A DNA stretch of 64,000 bases from Laburnicola sp. R22_1 (lineage: Eukaryota; Ascomycota; Dothideomycetes; Pleosporales; Didymosphaeriaceae). Shown piece by piece: positions 1-11,969 of the stretch. A model generated the notes under the pieces. That model saw nothing but the letters and a program-made list of their open reading frames with translations, searched no databases and had not been told where the DNA came from. The stretch covers positions 868,001-932,000 of the forward strand of contig JACONQ010000017.1 of assembly GCA_014281115.1 (NCBI GenBank), in the 5' to 3' direction. Positions within the stretch are counted from its first letter, which is position 1, and each line of letters starts with the position of its first letter. Position numbers and translations under genes: made by a program.

Positions 1-580
1 AAACGTCTTTCTAGCGCGTTAGTTGTTAAGTGTACTTTAAGAGATGTTATAGAGGGCTATAGCGCGTCGCTAAGAGAGTGTTGTGTCTTGTTTAATAGCC
101 TAGATTGTAAGCTGTATACGCGCTTCTTTTAACGCTAGTGGTTTGTTGTGTGGTTAAGGCATTGTGTTGTACTATTGCTGATAGTACGTTTTGGTGGGGT
201 CTTGGCAAAGTGATCGACTCGATGGAATGATCGACTCGAGTGCAAAGTACGTTATATCTTTATTTAACTACTTACTTTATTACTAATAACTTTTTAAAGC
301 TATTGTAAGGCTAATAAGGTTATATAATAGTATTATATAATATTTTAACACTTACTTATATAGTACTAGAGGCCTAAGGGCTTTTATTATAAACTAGAGC
401 TCTAAGTTACCTAAAAAGGTTAACTATTAGTCTAAGCTAAAGCTAGTAAGAATATAAAATTAGCTAGAGTTAGGCTAAATTTAATATTACTAGTTACTTT
501 AAAACTAATACTAAAAAACTATATATAGCTTTAGTTATAGTATTAGTTTGCTAAGTAACTAAACTAATAGTTAATTTAAC
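1..580. repeat. AT-rich, RIP-like repeat DNA with a probable DNA-transposon end
   Basis: Bases from about 250 to 580 are TA-saturated with almost no CA/TG and no plausible gene, as in the large block at 28-50 kb. The first 250 bases keep more GC. At about 205-245 two nearly identical GATCGACTCGA motifs flank a short spacer, and TA-containing sequence follows. This looks like the terminal inverted repeat of a Tc1/mariner-type element whose body lies outside the window. The AT-rich composition stops sharply near 580-590. The compositional call is direct; the transposon assignment is inference. Confidence 0.5.
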
Positions 581-2453
581 GCCTAAACTAACAGAACCGA
601 ACAGAGCCTGGGCGGACACGAGTGGAGAGCGTGGGCATGCGGCCGGCAGATCGACGTCCAATCAAACCGAGGAACCGGTTTCGGAGAATTGTCTCCTGCG
701 ACTCATCGGATGGCGGTCTCTGATCGCTGACGCTGCACCACGCCGATATCATGGCACGGTGCCTTTTTCCACAATGGCGTCCTGGCGCTTTGTGTAATCG
801 TTTTGTGAGCGGAACATGTCGCGCAGCATGAGAGCCATGCTGGTGTCGCACGACAGTCATTCGGGGTTCCTTGCTCACTTCTTCACCGGCCATGTTTGAC
901 CTTCCTTATTTTTCACCCCGATTGCTCCTTTTGGAGATGCCGACATGAAGACACAATATCTGTCTTGATGCACTTGACACTACGCTACGCCCGCGATCCT
1001 CCATCGCCATCATGGTCATCATCGCCAAGAGTGTCGTGGAGACGGACTTCTCCACCCACGATGTGAGAACGATGTGAGGTCCTAGGCATGCAAACATCAG
1101 GGTCCGTCCAGAAGAGCGGAGACCGATAGATTGTCTGGTGAGTGAGAATGATCTTCCTACTCTAACAGTAAAACCCACGACCAAGACGGCTGCGTTTTCC
1201 CGAAATGCTGCGATCCGTCTTCTAGAAGACTTGGCCTTCTGTTGCAGGTGTACCAACACGACTGCGTTACGCACTAGGGAGATGCCGCGACCTATCGGTG
1301 ATTGTTGGCTCACCTGGGGTCGATGTCAATCTTCTCGAAGTATTGACAGACTGGTTAAAATCATGGGGAAGGCGCATCATCACTCTCCCGGAGATCAGAC
1401 TCCGTGTAATTAGACTGTCTAGACACTACATGCCATCACTTTCCCTCTTGTCTTCATGTTCACCAAGCAGGACGGAGGCTGTGCTTTTTGTCGTGATATC
1501 CATTCCGATGAATCTCTTTGTCGTCGTCCGACTCCTACCATAGGTAGAAGAATACGGCGACATGGCTTTATAATATATGTTATCCCGTATAGTGGGATAA
1601 CTCGTTGCGTTCTACTTTATGAATCTGCTTGTGCGATTTTTGGTTAAGAGTATACATATGTACATCCATCCATATATCTATCCTAAGCAGGGGGCTCTGC
1701 TTTTTTTGTCATGTTATTTGAGATGAAAGCCTTTGTCGTCCTACCCCTAGGTAGATTTAATTAACGCCACATATCTATCCAATCATCTAACAAACAACAG
1801 ATAGTACACCACTACACCAAGTACTAGGCGCTCTACACAAAGTAAAACAGAGCGACATCCTTACCAATTTCCCCATCACACACACAGCCAGATGTCAGAG
1901 GCAGATATACTAGGCTTGTACCGTCGAACGAGGAAACCTACCATCATTCCGAAGTCAGAGCCACACGTATTTAAAAAAGGCAGGCTGCCTCAAGCACCGC
2001 ACGCTAGACACTATGGGTATGTATGCACGAAGCATATGTAGCTGTTGGGCCGTACACATCAAGTAAACCCCAGATACACATCATTGTCAACACTTCGATT
2101 CAAGGGCTGCAGCATATCAAGGTGACCGATACCTGGATAGACGTGTACTTCAATCATCCGAATGGGATTCTACCTACAATACGAGATAAGATATGAAGTA
2201 GTTGAGAAAGAAAAAAGAAAACACAACTTAGAAACAAGATAGCAAACTAAACAAGACTAGTCTTCCATTTTCTTATACTCCGAACGAGAGCGTTACGTCC
2301 GAGTGCTGTCGGTCTATATGCTAAGCTAACGCCAATCATGCCCACTCGTAAACGTGAATCATAAACCGCACAGAGCGCATCGCCTTTCCAAGGTAAACTA
2401 GCCCATTGCTCTGTGAGAAAGAAGACAGCGAAGAAACCGAAGGGCGACACCGC
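581..2453. other. Gene-poor spacer with two copies of a dispersed hairpin repeat
   Basis: Base composition is normal, but I recognise no coding region; the short open frames here have no coding character. A copy of the 95-bp hairpin-type repeat lies at about 1,683-1,775 and a more diverged copy at about 1,463-1,560. A 7-bp perfect inverted repeat (TTATCCC/GGGATAA) sits at 1,580-1,600. The last few hundred bases are presumably the 3' UTR of REI1. Confidence 0.4.
1683..1775 (+). repeat. 95-bp hairpin-type dispersed repeat, unmutated copy
   Basis: It starts CTAAGCAGGGGGCTCTGC and ends near CCCCTAGGTAG, so its ends form an imperfect inverted repeat (CTAAGCAGGGG against CTACCTAGGGG). Other copies lie at about 28,082-28,173, 40,720-40,812, 40,893-40,982, 41,000-41,097 and 41,147-41,240, all in the AT-rich block and more mutated. 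This is the best-preserved copy. The family has no coding capacity and I do not recognise it. Confidence 0.6.
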
Positions 2454-4175
2454 TCACTGCAGCAACGGGTCGCGAAAGTGCTTTTGGAAATTGTTGCGTC
2501 TCTCGTTGCCAGCTTGATACTTGGTCCATGCCCTCTGCTCGCGCTTCTGCTCGCGTTTCTCAACAGCACGGATTTCGGCCTTTTTCGCATCGCTCACGCC
2601 AATCATACCGAGGCCTCCGTTTGCGCGGGTCGTGAGCTGTTGGCGGCCACGGCCACCATCCTCCATATCGACGTCACCTTCGGAGTCGGATGATGTTGCA
2701 CCTGCAATCATGCGTCGGTTCGCAGCTTCCATGCGTTCAGCGACGCCGGGATAATTGCGCAGATTCTGGCGGTAGTACTTGTTGAGCGACCTGTGACCGG
2801 CAGTTCGCCCGGAAGGAAGGTGGAGCTCATACTCGTCATGGTATACAGCCACTGGCGTAGCGTGCGCGTGCGAATGGAAGCCATCGGCGCTTTTATGTGG
2901 ACGAGGATCTCCGTGAGCGTGATGTTTTGATTTGTTAAGGGTTTTATGGCGATGGGAACGGTCAATGGGAACAGCCGTTATCTCATCGGTAGGCACGCTG
3001 GAAACGGTGCTGTCCGTCTCCCAGCCTTCATCTTCCTCGTTTCCTGCCATGACCTCATCGTCATCCTCAGTTCTCGTGACTGTCTTACGTGCTGCACCGA
3101 GCTTAACACCCCCACCTGCGGTTGATGTTGAATCATCTGAATCGTCCTCCACCATTGCGTCGAACTTGTCCGCATCAGGGTAGGAGCTCCGGAAGTCGTA
3201 GAATTCGCCAATCTCGACCAGTTCCGCATCCGTTTCAAAAGCGATCATGCAATGTCCCCGATCGCGCATGTGGGTCTGGATGCCTTGAGGCGAATGTGCG
3301 TGCTTGTGACATTTCAGGCATTGGTTCTGCTGGTAGATCTTCTCGTGGAGATATGTGATCAGGTTTTCAGGCTCGGCTAGGAACTCTTTCTCTGGGATGA
3401 ACATGCCGTGGTGGCGGCCCATGTGATGAACGTTCAGCGAGAAGTTCGGAGAGCGGTAGTTGCAGAACAGACAATCCAGTAGAGGGTCCGTCTGCGGTTT
3501 GCTGGATGCCACGGAAGACTTGTCATCTTCGTGAATGCTTCCGTTGGTTTCGGCCGGCGAAAAGGGATGCTCAGGCTTCTGCACAGAGGGCGAGGGACGG
3601 GGCCGTGCAGACCGCTTCGAGGCGGGATCCAAGTTTGTGTTCTTGATGCCATCGACGACGTCGGAAAATTCCTTCTCTGCGTCGCGGTCCAGTTCGGTGG
3701 CTTCCGAGTCTACCGTCGAAGCCATAGACTCGCCTAATGAGAAGGCGGAGCTCACGACGGATCCCGTCGCCGAGGCGGTGTCGTCGATACCGGCCTTTGC
3801 CACATTGCTCCTGTGTTTCTGGCTGTTGAGGTGATTGTTGTAGGCATTCTCGCTGTAGTATGTCTTCTGGCAGGCGGTGCATGGCTTCTCGAAAGAGGCT
3901 TTGGCGGCAGTGGCGGCGGCGGAGGCCTTGTTGGCAAGAACCTTGTCGGTGAAGACCTCAGAAGACAGCGGCGGAAGGGAGGCCACACGGCGCTTAAGGT
4001 TGTAGCGACTGGCCTGAGTAAGCATGCATGACTCACGATGTTCTGTACTTGTTACTCACTGCCAGTCCGTCTGCATGTGCGCCCTCTGCAGCTCGCTCGA
4101 GCGGAAGGCGACCTGGCAGGTGTTGCATGTGAATGGGTGCGTGGACTGGACCGAGGGGGCCGCTTGGGACGCCAT
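2454..4175 (-). CDS. REI1: REI1-like C2H2 zinc-finger protein (cytoplasmic 60S biogenesis factor)
   Basis: Two exons: 4,175-4,060 and 4,008-2,454, with a 51-nt intron (4,009-4,059). The joined frame encodes 556 residues; the splice restores the conserved W-H-R-Y-N junction. The first zinc finger uses C17, C20, H33 and H39. A second C2H2 finger (CTACQKTYYSENAYNNHLN) lies near residue 100. A pair of central fingers (CLFCNYRS; CLKCHKHAHS...HMRDRGH) is followed by an acidic, low-complexity stretch and a basic C-terminus. REI1/ZNF622 proteins act in late cytoplasmic maturation of the large ribosomal subunit, releasing Arx1-Alb1. The length exceeds the roughly 390 aa of yeast but suits filamentous fungi as I know them. 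The gene is divergent from the HECT ligase across 658 bp. Confidence 0.9.
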
Positions 4176-4833
4176 CTTCGCGAACAAGTATGCAAGAAAA
4201 ATGGGTGGAGGGAGGGTGACGAAGGAGAAGTGCGGTTTGTGGACGCGATGGAATTTCTAGGTGGGGGTTAGTGGGCAGGCCGACGGGCTCGAGCCGCAAT
4301 CCGATAACAAGATACTCTGCAGCGGCGTGAGCGGGCAGTCGGGGCGTGCGTTTAGCACGCGGGTTGTGCTGTCTCCAAGTCGCCTCCGAATGGGCGAGGT
4401 GCGAGGCTGGCGGGCGGCGAGTGCGAATGCGAATGTGAATGTGAATGTGAATGAAGCACCTCCACGAATGCATGTGCGGCCTGTGACGTGCGTCGGCCTC
4501 AACCCCGCCCAGGGCAGGCTGGTCGTTCAGCGGAGCGCTAGGGGCGAATCTGCGCCGCCGAGTCAGCCCTACAACGCCAGGCCGTTCACCTGCTCGAGCA
4601 CCAGCACCAGGCTATGTAGTATGTCCCTACATTAGCCAGCCCGTTTACCTACCACTACCACGCCAACCCAAGCACCGAGGTACCTACCTGGACACGCATG
4701 CTCGCCTTGCTCCACCAATATTATCGCGCCAGGTGACGTCCGCCATGTTGCCTATATAGTATAGACTGTATACCCGCCATCGTACAGCTTCTACCTCCTC
4801 GTCGCAGCACGACCTGCTGCCGCCGTCCCTGCC
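4176..4833. promoter_or_regulatory. Divergent intergenic region between REI1 and the HECT ligase
   Basis: This 658-bp region must hold the promoters and 5' leaders of both flanking genes. A hexanucleotide microsatellite of GCGAAT/GTGAAT units lies at about 4,423-4,454. A TATATAGTATA stretch occurs near 4,752, about 80 bp upstream of the HECT start codon. I can identify no specific operator. Confidence 0.5.
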
Positions 4834-7800
4834 ATGGCGCCGCCAGCCTCAGGGACCCGTAGACAGCGCCCGTTAGACCATGGCATCGACGTCGGGGACG
4901 CTGCCCGCCTGCTAGAATGCTCGCAGATAGAACGACAGCTGCAGTTCCAGCATCTAGTCAGACGGTGAGCCCCATCGGAAGCTCCCCCACAACGCGCTGG
5001 CCACGCTGACAGTCCTAGCTACATGTCCCAGATACTGTATGGCTGCTCGAGCACATGCTGCACCACGCCCACCTGCCTGTCCTGCAACAAGCGCCTCGTT
5101 TCCCGGCCCTTCCGACCGCCTACGCAGCTCACCGCGCGCGCCCTGGCCTTCTACCTCGCGAGCCAGGACCATCCGCATCGCAGTCTATGCCCGCATGAAA
5201 TGAACGTCGACCCCAGCACCCTGGAGATTGAGGGTGCAGATGGAGTGCACATCCACAGTCACGGTGGAAGCCATGACCCCATCTGCCATGTCTACCCCCG
5301 TGCACCCTCACACGCGTCCGCGCCTCTTGAAAGGGGTGTGGTTACAAGGGGCGGCGGCGGCACCGGCACCGGCAGTGGAATAGAAGATGACGGTGAAGCG
5401 AAGCGCATAACAGATGCTATCGCGCGTCGTCACCAGACGCGAAAGGATCCAAAGTCGCTTGGGCAGAATCTGTACGACACTGTTACCATGATATTTGCAT
5501 ATTCCAAGCACATCCCAAGCCCTTCATCTGTCTTCGCCTCGCTTGCGTCTCCTTTTGACCAAGAGCATCATGGTGCTCAAACCCCTATGCGGACAACAGT
5601 GATTGACGCCAAACGAGATCACGATTCACCTCCATCCACACATCGCACTAGCGCAGACGCTACAGCATCTACCGTGAATGACAGACGTCCTTCCAAGATA
5701 ACATCTCCGCAAAGCTTAAGGCGCAACAGCAGGCGATCAATAAATTCAAACGCAACAAGCATCACCTCCGAAATCCTTAGCAATGGCCAGCGTATACATA
5801 GGATTCGCCACGTTCCTAACGACCTCGACAACGGGCCGCAACCGGTGAAGCCATCTGGCACTTTTTCGCTTAATGGAACGCTTGATGGAGCAATCGATGG
5901 CGTTACCACGAGAAAGTCCAGGGTGCAAACCACTCATGGGCTCATAGGCATACCCGCAGCTCCGACGGCAAGTGTTTCGCTACCGGAGCACTCCACAGAC
6001 GAGAGAAACGTACCTATTGATTTGCCTAAAAACGAGCAGCACTCGTCAATGATAGTCACTCCTTACCTCACGTGCGATATCATGGATCGATTGAAAGAGG
6101 ACGTCTATCATCACCGCAGAGAACAGTCTCGTGATTTGAACTTCGTCGTGGACTACGATGCTAACAAGCGGTTTCGGCCCGCTAAACCCTCTGTCAACAG
6201 GTCCATCTTCTTCACCCTCAGTGATCCGGAGACACTGTTGAGATCATTTCGGGACCAGGCTAGTGAGGATTATAAGTTCTCTCCGCTGCCTCATCTCCAT
6301 GCGCCCAGTTTGACGCATGCTTTCAGAGACTGGGACCAGAGGAACGGCTCTTTAGTATTTGACAGCCTATGGAACGCAGTGGAGGCCTTGTTCAGGCCTC
6401 CGCCAGAGCTCGATACACAGAAGAGCCCACGTTTAAAGCCTTCACGCAAGGATGCCACCCCACAGCTCGGGCCTCATCAACCGAATTCACCGGATACCTT
6501 CAAAGGTGGACAAGGGCGGTATTTATCGGACGCAGAGGCCGCTCATATCATTATGATCTGCCTCCATGCCTTGACTGCTTTGGTTCCCAACGGCTGGCCG
6601 CACACGTGGGTCCAAGTGCGTAAACTCAGAGGTTGGGGAGTGGTCGTGCCTGGTGCGCCACCACAAACAGAGCGTACGGACGGGTTCGCGCACCCCTGGC
6701 TGGAGATTGTCGATCATTTAGAATATGAGCCGGCTGTACGCTTAGCGACTCGATTACTACAAGGCATCGGCACAAGAAGGTGTTTTGAGCACATTCTCGC
6801 AAGTATACATACACGAGATGGACCGCGTGAACAAATATCGGCGTCTCCGGAAGTGGGGTCGTTGCTTCCCCTGTTGCTAAAACACCTGTTGCAGGTTGAG
6901 AAGGCGGCCTTGGATAGAAGAGCGAAGACGAAAAATAATCAACATACTGACGACGATCCCGGCTGGACTGTCACGGCTACTTTTATAGAGTGGCTCCGCA
7001 CAGTGATCGTGAAACAGTGGGATGGCAACGTTGAAATCAACAAATGGGGCAGCGTTGGTACCGCAGTAACGTTTATGGCTCAACTCCGTCAGTCATTCTT
7101 CTCTACTGCACTGCCCATGCTAATTTCAGATAGATGCACATATGGAAGGTCTCAATTTACGCCCAAACATGTTCCTTATCCCACACTTCAACGAGCTCAT
7201 GGATGGCGTCCAACAGCCGATTGATTTTCTAAAGCACAAAGCCCGGCCGAACTCATTCCATATCTTGCAATATCCCATGTTCTTTTCCCAAAATGCCATT
7301 GTTGGGTATTTCCGCGCCATCAACTTCAATCGCATGTTTAAGCAGTTTGAGAAATCTGCTCGCATTGTCAATTTCCAATCAAGGTGGGACCACATCGTGA
7401 ACAACTCTCGGCATTGGAACGTAGCCATGGAGAATCTCGGCGTAGCGCTTGCGGAATATCTGGTCTTGGATGTTAGCCGTCAAAGTCCGCTCGAGGAGAC
7501 TCTGGACCAACTATGGGGACAGGAGAAGCGAAAGCTCTTGAAGCCGCTCAAGGTGAGGATAGGTATTTCGGAAGGCGAAGTTGGTCTAGACCAGGGCGGT
7601 GTGACCTACGAGTACTTTCGACTTGTGCTCAATGAAGCTTTCAGACCCGACAACGGTATGCTCGCTGGCCCCTAGTACTGTGGCTTTGTTGACAGTCCCT
7701 AGGCATGTTTACTGTCGACGCGCAAACCAGCATGACATGGTTTCAGCCAGCCTCCCTCGAGCCTCTGTGGAAGTTTCAAATGCTTGGCATTCTCTTCTCC

Positions 7801-8706
7801 CTTGCTGTGTACAATGGCATCACCCTTCCCGTAACCTTCCCACTCGCCTTATACGACTATCTCCTGGAGGAAGAACATACTAGCAAGTCTACTAACCCCG
7901 TGGCATACATCGCTGATGGGTGGCCCATATTAGCGAGGTCATTCCGCGAATTTCTGGACTGTCGTGGAGAGGTTGAGGATATCTACATGAGGGATTATAC
8001 GTTTAGCTTTGAAGCATTTGGCCAGAGCATCGATGTCGATATGCAGGCTTTCAACGGACGACCGTGGCCTTCTCCTGACCTGCAATACGACCCTGAGAGC
8101 AGCCAAGCACGACGCGGCTGCCAAGATATTCCGGATCTAAGCAACATGGCGTGGAGACAGCATGAGCAAAATGAGGGAGCGGGTGCACCGCCAGTGACAA
8201 ACGCGAATAGAGAACAGTACATAAAAGACTACGTCGAGTGGCTGACGCGCAGATCTGTTCTCCCGCAGCTTGAGGCCTTCGCTAGAGGCTTCCACACCTG
8301 CCTCCACCGGACCTCGCTCTCCCTCTTCACCTCTCACACACTCCGTGCCCTCGTCGAAGGAGAACCCACCATCTCAATCCCCCTCCTCAAAAGGGTTGTG
8401 CGTTACGAAGGAGGCTATTCGGCAGAGCACCGCACCATTGTTAACTTTTGGGCCATTGTCCAGGACTACTCGGCAGAAGAGAAGAAGCAGCTGCTCGAGT
8501 TTGTGACTGCGAATGAACGCATCCCCGTTACCGGGTATGATAGTGTGCATTTTAGCGTTGTTAGGTTTGGTGGTGACACCGAGAGCTTACCTACAAGTAG
8601 CACTTGTTTTGGGAAGTTGTATTTGCCGGAGTATGCGGACGAGGAGAAAATGAGGGACAAGTTGGGCGTTGCGATAAGGAACAGTGCTGGCTTCGGTATT
8701 GTATAG
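4834..8706 (+). CDS. HECT-type E3 ubiquitin ligase with N-terminal AZUL zinc finger (UBE3A-like)
   Basis: Four exons: 4,834-4,964, 5,019-7,065, 7,130-7,655 and 7,703-8,706, giving 1,235 residues. Phases agree at every junction; the 7,066-7,129 intron is the least certain. Residues from about 25 to 110 form an AZUL finger, with cysteines in the stretch ILYGCSSTCCTTPTCLSCNK and a terminal CPHE. A long variable middle follows. The last 360 residues or so are a HECT domain, containing the motif VGLDQGGVTYEYF and ending FGIV. The catalytic cysteine is codon 8,605-8,607 (S-T-C-F), about 32 residues from the C-terminus, as is typical. HECT enzymes take ubiquitin as a thioester from an E2 and pass it to substrates. 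The substrate here is unknown. Confidence 0.9.
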
Positions 8707-9283
8707 GGAGGTTTCGATGGCAGTACTGTATGATAAGTGATTAGTATTGTGGGTATATTGTGCTTACTGCATGCCCTGCGAGAATGTTGTCGTGTTGCCG
8801 GGTTCCGGTTAGTTGCATGTGTGGTTGCGTTGGGGTGTTTTGGAGTTTGTAGATGAGCCGATGAGGCTAGACTGTGTGTGGGTTGGGACGCATTGGTTGA
8901 AGGTGATTTGGCTTTCATGTCGTGCAAAGGGCGTGCGCCCTTTGGCGCGCCCCTTTGTAATCGTTGCTTTATAGTACTATGCCAAAAGCGTAGAGACGGA
9001 AGTTAAAAGTCAAGAGACTCATTGTGGACTAAGGTACCGGTACGTAAAATACCTAACTGTCTCTACAGTTTTGACTTAGAGCTGTGTAGTAGGTATAAGT
9101 GTGAGCATTTGTTTATCTGTTCATTTGTTCTTTGTACTCTTTACGTGTTGAGACGGTTTTTTGGTAACGTGTTACCCTAGGATGGGTAATACAAAGGCCA
9201 ACTGTACTTAGATTCGTGTCCTGTGGCTGTACAGGAACGATACAAGAAGTCCTCCATCGTCCAAAAGCCATGATGCAATTTCA
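8707..9283. other. Convergent intergenic region with palindrome and MITE copy
   Basis: This is the 3' region shared by the HECT gene and the dehydratase. It contains an 18-bp inverted repeat (AAAGGGCG-TG-CGCCCTTT, 8,926-8,943) followed at once by GGCGCGCC, and a MITE-core copy at about 9,169-9,233. No gene is visible. Confidence 0.5.
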
Positions 9284-10285
9284 CTATTGCGATGCGGCCC
9301 ACTCGGAGAGCATCTTGGCAGTGACATTACTCCCACCGCAGACCACGACAACCACCTTACTCTTCTCGTTCAAACTAGGAAGATATTTCCGTAACCTGCC
9401 ACCATAGCATAGAGCCATACTCACCCCGCAAGCCGGCTCAACCATAATACGTTCGTCATCCGCAAATCTCACGCACCCTTCAATCGCATCCGAGTCCTTC
9501 AAAACAACGCTCTTGACAGAGGCCCGCTGCGCATAAGTAAAAGCCTGAAGCGCAACCGTTCGAGCGCCCAAAGTCGTGGCTATGCTTGTAATCGCGGGCA
9601 ACGTTGCGAGCTGTCCCTGCTCTAGAGAGAAAGCAAGCGAATGCGCACCTTCAGTCTCAACTGCTAGGACCGGTACCTTGTCGTGCCCTGTGGCCTCCAA
9701 CCCTTGCATGATGCCACAAAAAAGACCTCCCCCTCCAACACTGCACACAAATGCATCTGGTGGGCTCTGATCCGCCCCAATTTGATTCATAGTCTCTTTC
9801 ACCAGAGTCGCATGGCCGTCCCAGATTGGTCGAGCATCAAATGGCGGGACATATACAGGCACTTCTCCAGCCGCTCTGGCCCGTGGAATAACGGTGTCCT
9901 TCAGGTACCGATCTGCCTCGTACCAAGACGCACCCTCCTGTATGACACCCTTTGCCCCCGCTGCGCGCATCTTATCCTTTGTATATTTCGTCGTGGTGAG
10001 GGGTACGACAATGGTCGCCGGTACATTCAAAGTAACAGCGGCATGTACGCAAGCAAGGCCAGCATTCCCGCCACTGGAACTATAAAAATGAGTTTTTTCC
10101 CGATCGTGCGCATCGGCGTCTTTGAGATGGCTGAGTAAGAAATTTCCGATGCCCCGAGACTTGAACGAGCCGGATGGCTGCAGGTTTTCGAGTTTTAGGT
10201 AAATTTGGCATCCGGCGTGCTTGGAAAGTAAGGATGAATGGATCAGCGGCGTTTCTCTCCACGGGCAAGGAAGGAGATGGACCAT
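9284..10285 (-). CDS. PLP-dependent L-serine/threonine dehydratase (ammonia-lyase)
   Basis: A single exon encodes 333 residues, the usual size for cytosolic serine dehydratases of the SDS/CHA1 type. The motif GSFKSRG places the Schiff-base lysine at K42. SSGGNAG near residue 70 is the substrate-binding loop, and a glycine-rich VGGGGLF segment in the second half should bind the PLP phosphate. A late CGGSN matches the family's ring-nitrogen region. The family converts L-serine (or threonine) to pyruvate (or 2-oxobutanoate) plus ammonia. No C-terminal ACT regulatory domain is present, which argues against the biosynthetic ILV1 enzyme. The start fits the family N-terminus. The gene is convergent with the HECT ligase. 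Confidence 0.87.
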   Translation of the reverse strand: MVHLLPCPWRETPLIHSSLLSKHAGCQIYLKLENLQPSGSFKSRGIGNFLLSHLKDADAHDREKTHFYSSSGGNAGLACVHAAVTLNVPATIVVPLTTTKYTKDKMRAAGAKGVIQEGASWYEADRYLKDTVIPRARAAGEVPVYVPPFDARPIWDGHATLVKETMNQIGADQSPPDAFVCSVGGGGLFCGIMQGLEATGHDKVPVLAVETEGAHSLAFSLEQGQLATLPAITSIATTLGARTVALQAFTYAQRASVKSVVLKDSDAIEGCVRFADDERIMVEPACGVSMALCYGGRLRKYLPSLNEKSKVVVVVCGGSNVTAKMLSEWAASQ

Positions 10286-10519
10286 GGTTGTTGAGTAATT
10301 TGTAGAATAGAAGTGATGATGCGGAGTTGGGATAGGTAGGTGTTTGATATTTAATACTGGAAGGCAGCCGTGGGCCTTGCCAATGCACAGCTTAGTAAGC
10401 TACCTACCATACAACCCCATAAAAGAATTCGTGCCTAATGCTAAGATACGTACAAAGTTATAGAGAGTTATGTCTAGCTATATACTAGAAATTATAAATA
10501 CAGTTTGCATACTCTATTG

Positions 10520-11402
10520 TTAGCTATCAGGTCTTAGTATCAGACTTCGTGGACGACCGGACAGTTCCTCAGCACAGTCCTAGAACAGTAGTCAGAGTAC
10601 TACGTGTTACCCCAGGATAAGCTATACCAAGGCCAACTGTACTTACAAATATGTACTATAATATATCTAGCTGCGTTTCAACCATCTAAGCCTGGGGACC
10701 CTTCTTAGCACACCACGCAACCCTCCACGTTCAACGACGCTGATAGAAACTTAGTTCTAGTACCGCAACAGAAGCCCATTTACAGTGTGTTACCCCAGGA
10801 TGAGCAATACCAAGGTCAAATGCAATTACATTCATGTCCTGTAACGTATCTGCCTGGGCTTCAACCATCTGGGCCTGGGGAACCGTTCTCAGCCCACAAC
10901 ACCCTCCATTTTCGAGTAGTAACCAACAACGCTAACAGAATCTTGGCTCTAGTACTATAATAGAGGTCTAATTATAATGTGGTACCCCAGGATGAGCAAT
11001 ACTAAGACCAACTGTACTTACATTCCTTTGATACATCTAGCTGGGTTTCAACTATTATCCTGGGTAATCATTCTCAGAACACAACAACGCATCTGATAAT
11101 GTTAACGGAATCTTAGCTACAGTGCCAAGGCAGAATTCTGAATACTAATTACAATGTGCTACCCCTGCATGAGCAATACTTAGACCAACTGTACTTGCAT
11201 TCATGTCCTGTGGTGTATCTGGCTAGATGTCAACCATCTTCCTGGGTAATCATTCTCAGAACACAACAACACATCCGATAATGCTGACAGAATTCCAGCC
11301 ACAGTGCCAGGACAGAATTATGAATACCATGTGTTACTCCAGGATAGGTAATACAAAGGCCCAATTAGTATTCAAACTGTTGTCCTGTAGCTGTGCAGCT
11401 AC
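10520..11402 (+). repeat. Tandem cluster of five ~180-bp units, each carrying a MITE core
   Basis: A core reading TTACCCCAGGATGAGCAATA, followed by variants of CCAAGGCCAACTGTACTTAC, recurs at about 10,603, 10,785, 10,978, 11,155 and 11,329, giving spacings of 182, 193, 177 and 174 bp. The sequence between cores is also repeated: a segment near CATCTAGCTGGGTTTCAACC, then CTCAGAACACAACAAC, then an A-C-A-G-A-A-T-rich segment. Units are diverged by substitutions and small indels. This is local amplification of a mobile-element-like unit, not coding DNA. Confidence 0.75.
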
Positions 11403-11824
11403 CGTATACCCAATGTCCACAACATTTGTACGAGTCTCTAGCCTCTTTTGATCAAGACTTTTAAAATATTCCGCATTTTGGACGTACGAGATGTGTGAAA
11501 GGCTTCCCATGGCGTTGACGGTTCCTCCCACGTGTGCTTGTACCCCTCACGATCCATCTGCCGACCCATGCTAGCCTGCGTTTTGATTGGTGTACCTGGC
11601 CAAGCAGAGCCGGCGACAGCCCTAGCTCGGAAGTCCATTGGTCTGGCCAAGTCGGTAATCGCGGGTAGCTTGTGTGCTTGTGTCTTGGTAGGAAAGGCAT
11701 TCTGAGTGCGAGGTGATCGCACGCATACGCTCTAGGGGTTTCGTCCAGTTGCTCGTTGGCCTTGTGTTAAGATTGTCTTCCAAAATATCGCCATCTTTAC
11801 GAAGAGTGGGGAGCCTTTTACAGC

Positions 11825-11862
11825 CATACATTTGGCCTTCTCATCACTTATCCTGGGGTAAC
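11825..11862 (-). repeat. MITE core, inverted copy upstream of PI-PLC gene
   Basis: Read on the minus strand it gives GTTACCCCAGGATAAGTGAT followed by a GAAGGCCAAATGTA-like segment, matching the family core. It is the only copy found in the opposite orientation. Confidence 0.55.
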
Positions 11863-11969
11863 TCATCATCCTCAACCCTTTGTCCCAGTACTGTAGAAGA
11901 GGTAGAACCCTTCTCAGACTCCAATCATATCTTCTTCTCAAACAGACATCCAACCTCCAACCTCCCACA

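Larger units (their letters stand above)
10286..11969. other. 1.7-kb intergenic region filled by repeats
   Basis: No gene is visible. It holds the promoter of the dehydratase at its left end, the approximately 180-bp tandem cluster (about 10,520-11,400), one inverted MITE-core copy (11,825-11,862) and the PI-PLC promoter at its right end. Small open frames here are not gene-like. Confidence 0.55.

Noticed and set aside
10520..11402. CRISPR-like spacing of repeated cores
   Set aside because: This is eukaryotic nuclear DNA. The spacers are themselves homologous and the units are diverged, so it is a tandem repeat array.
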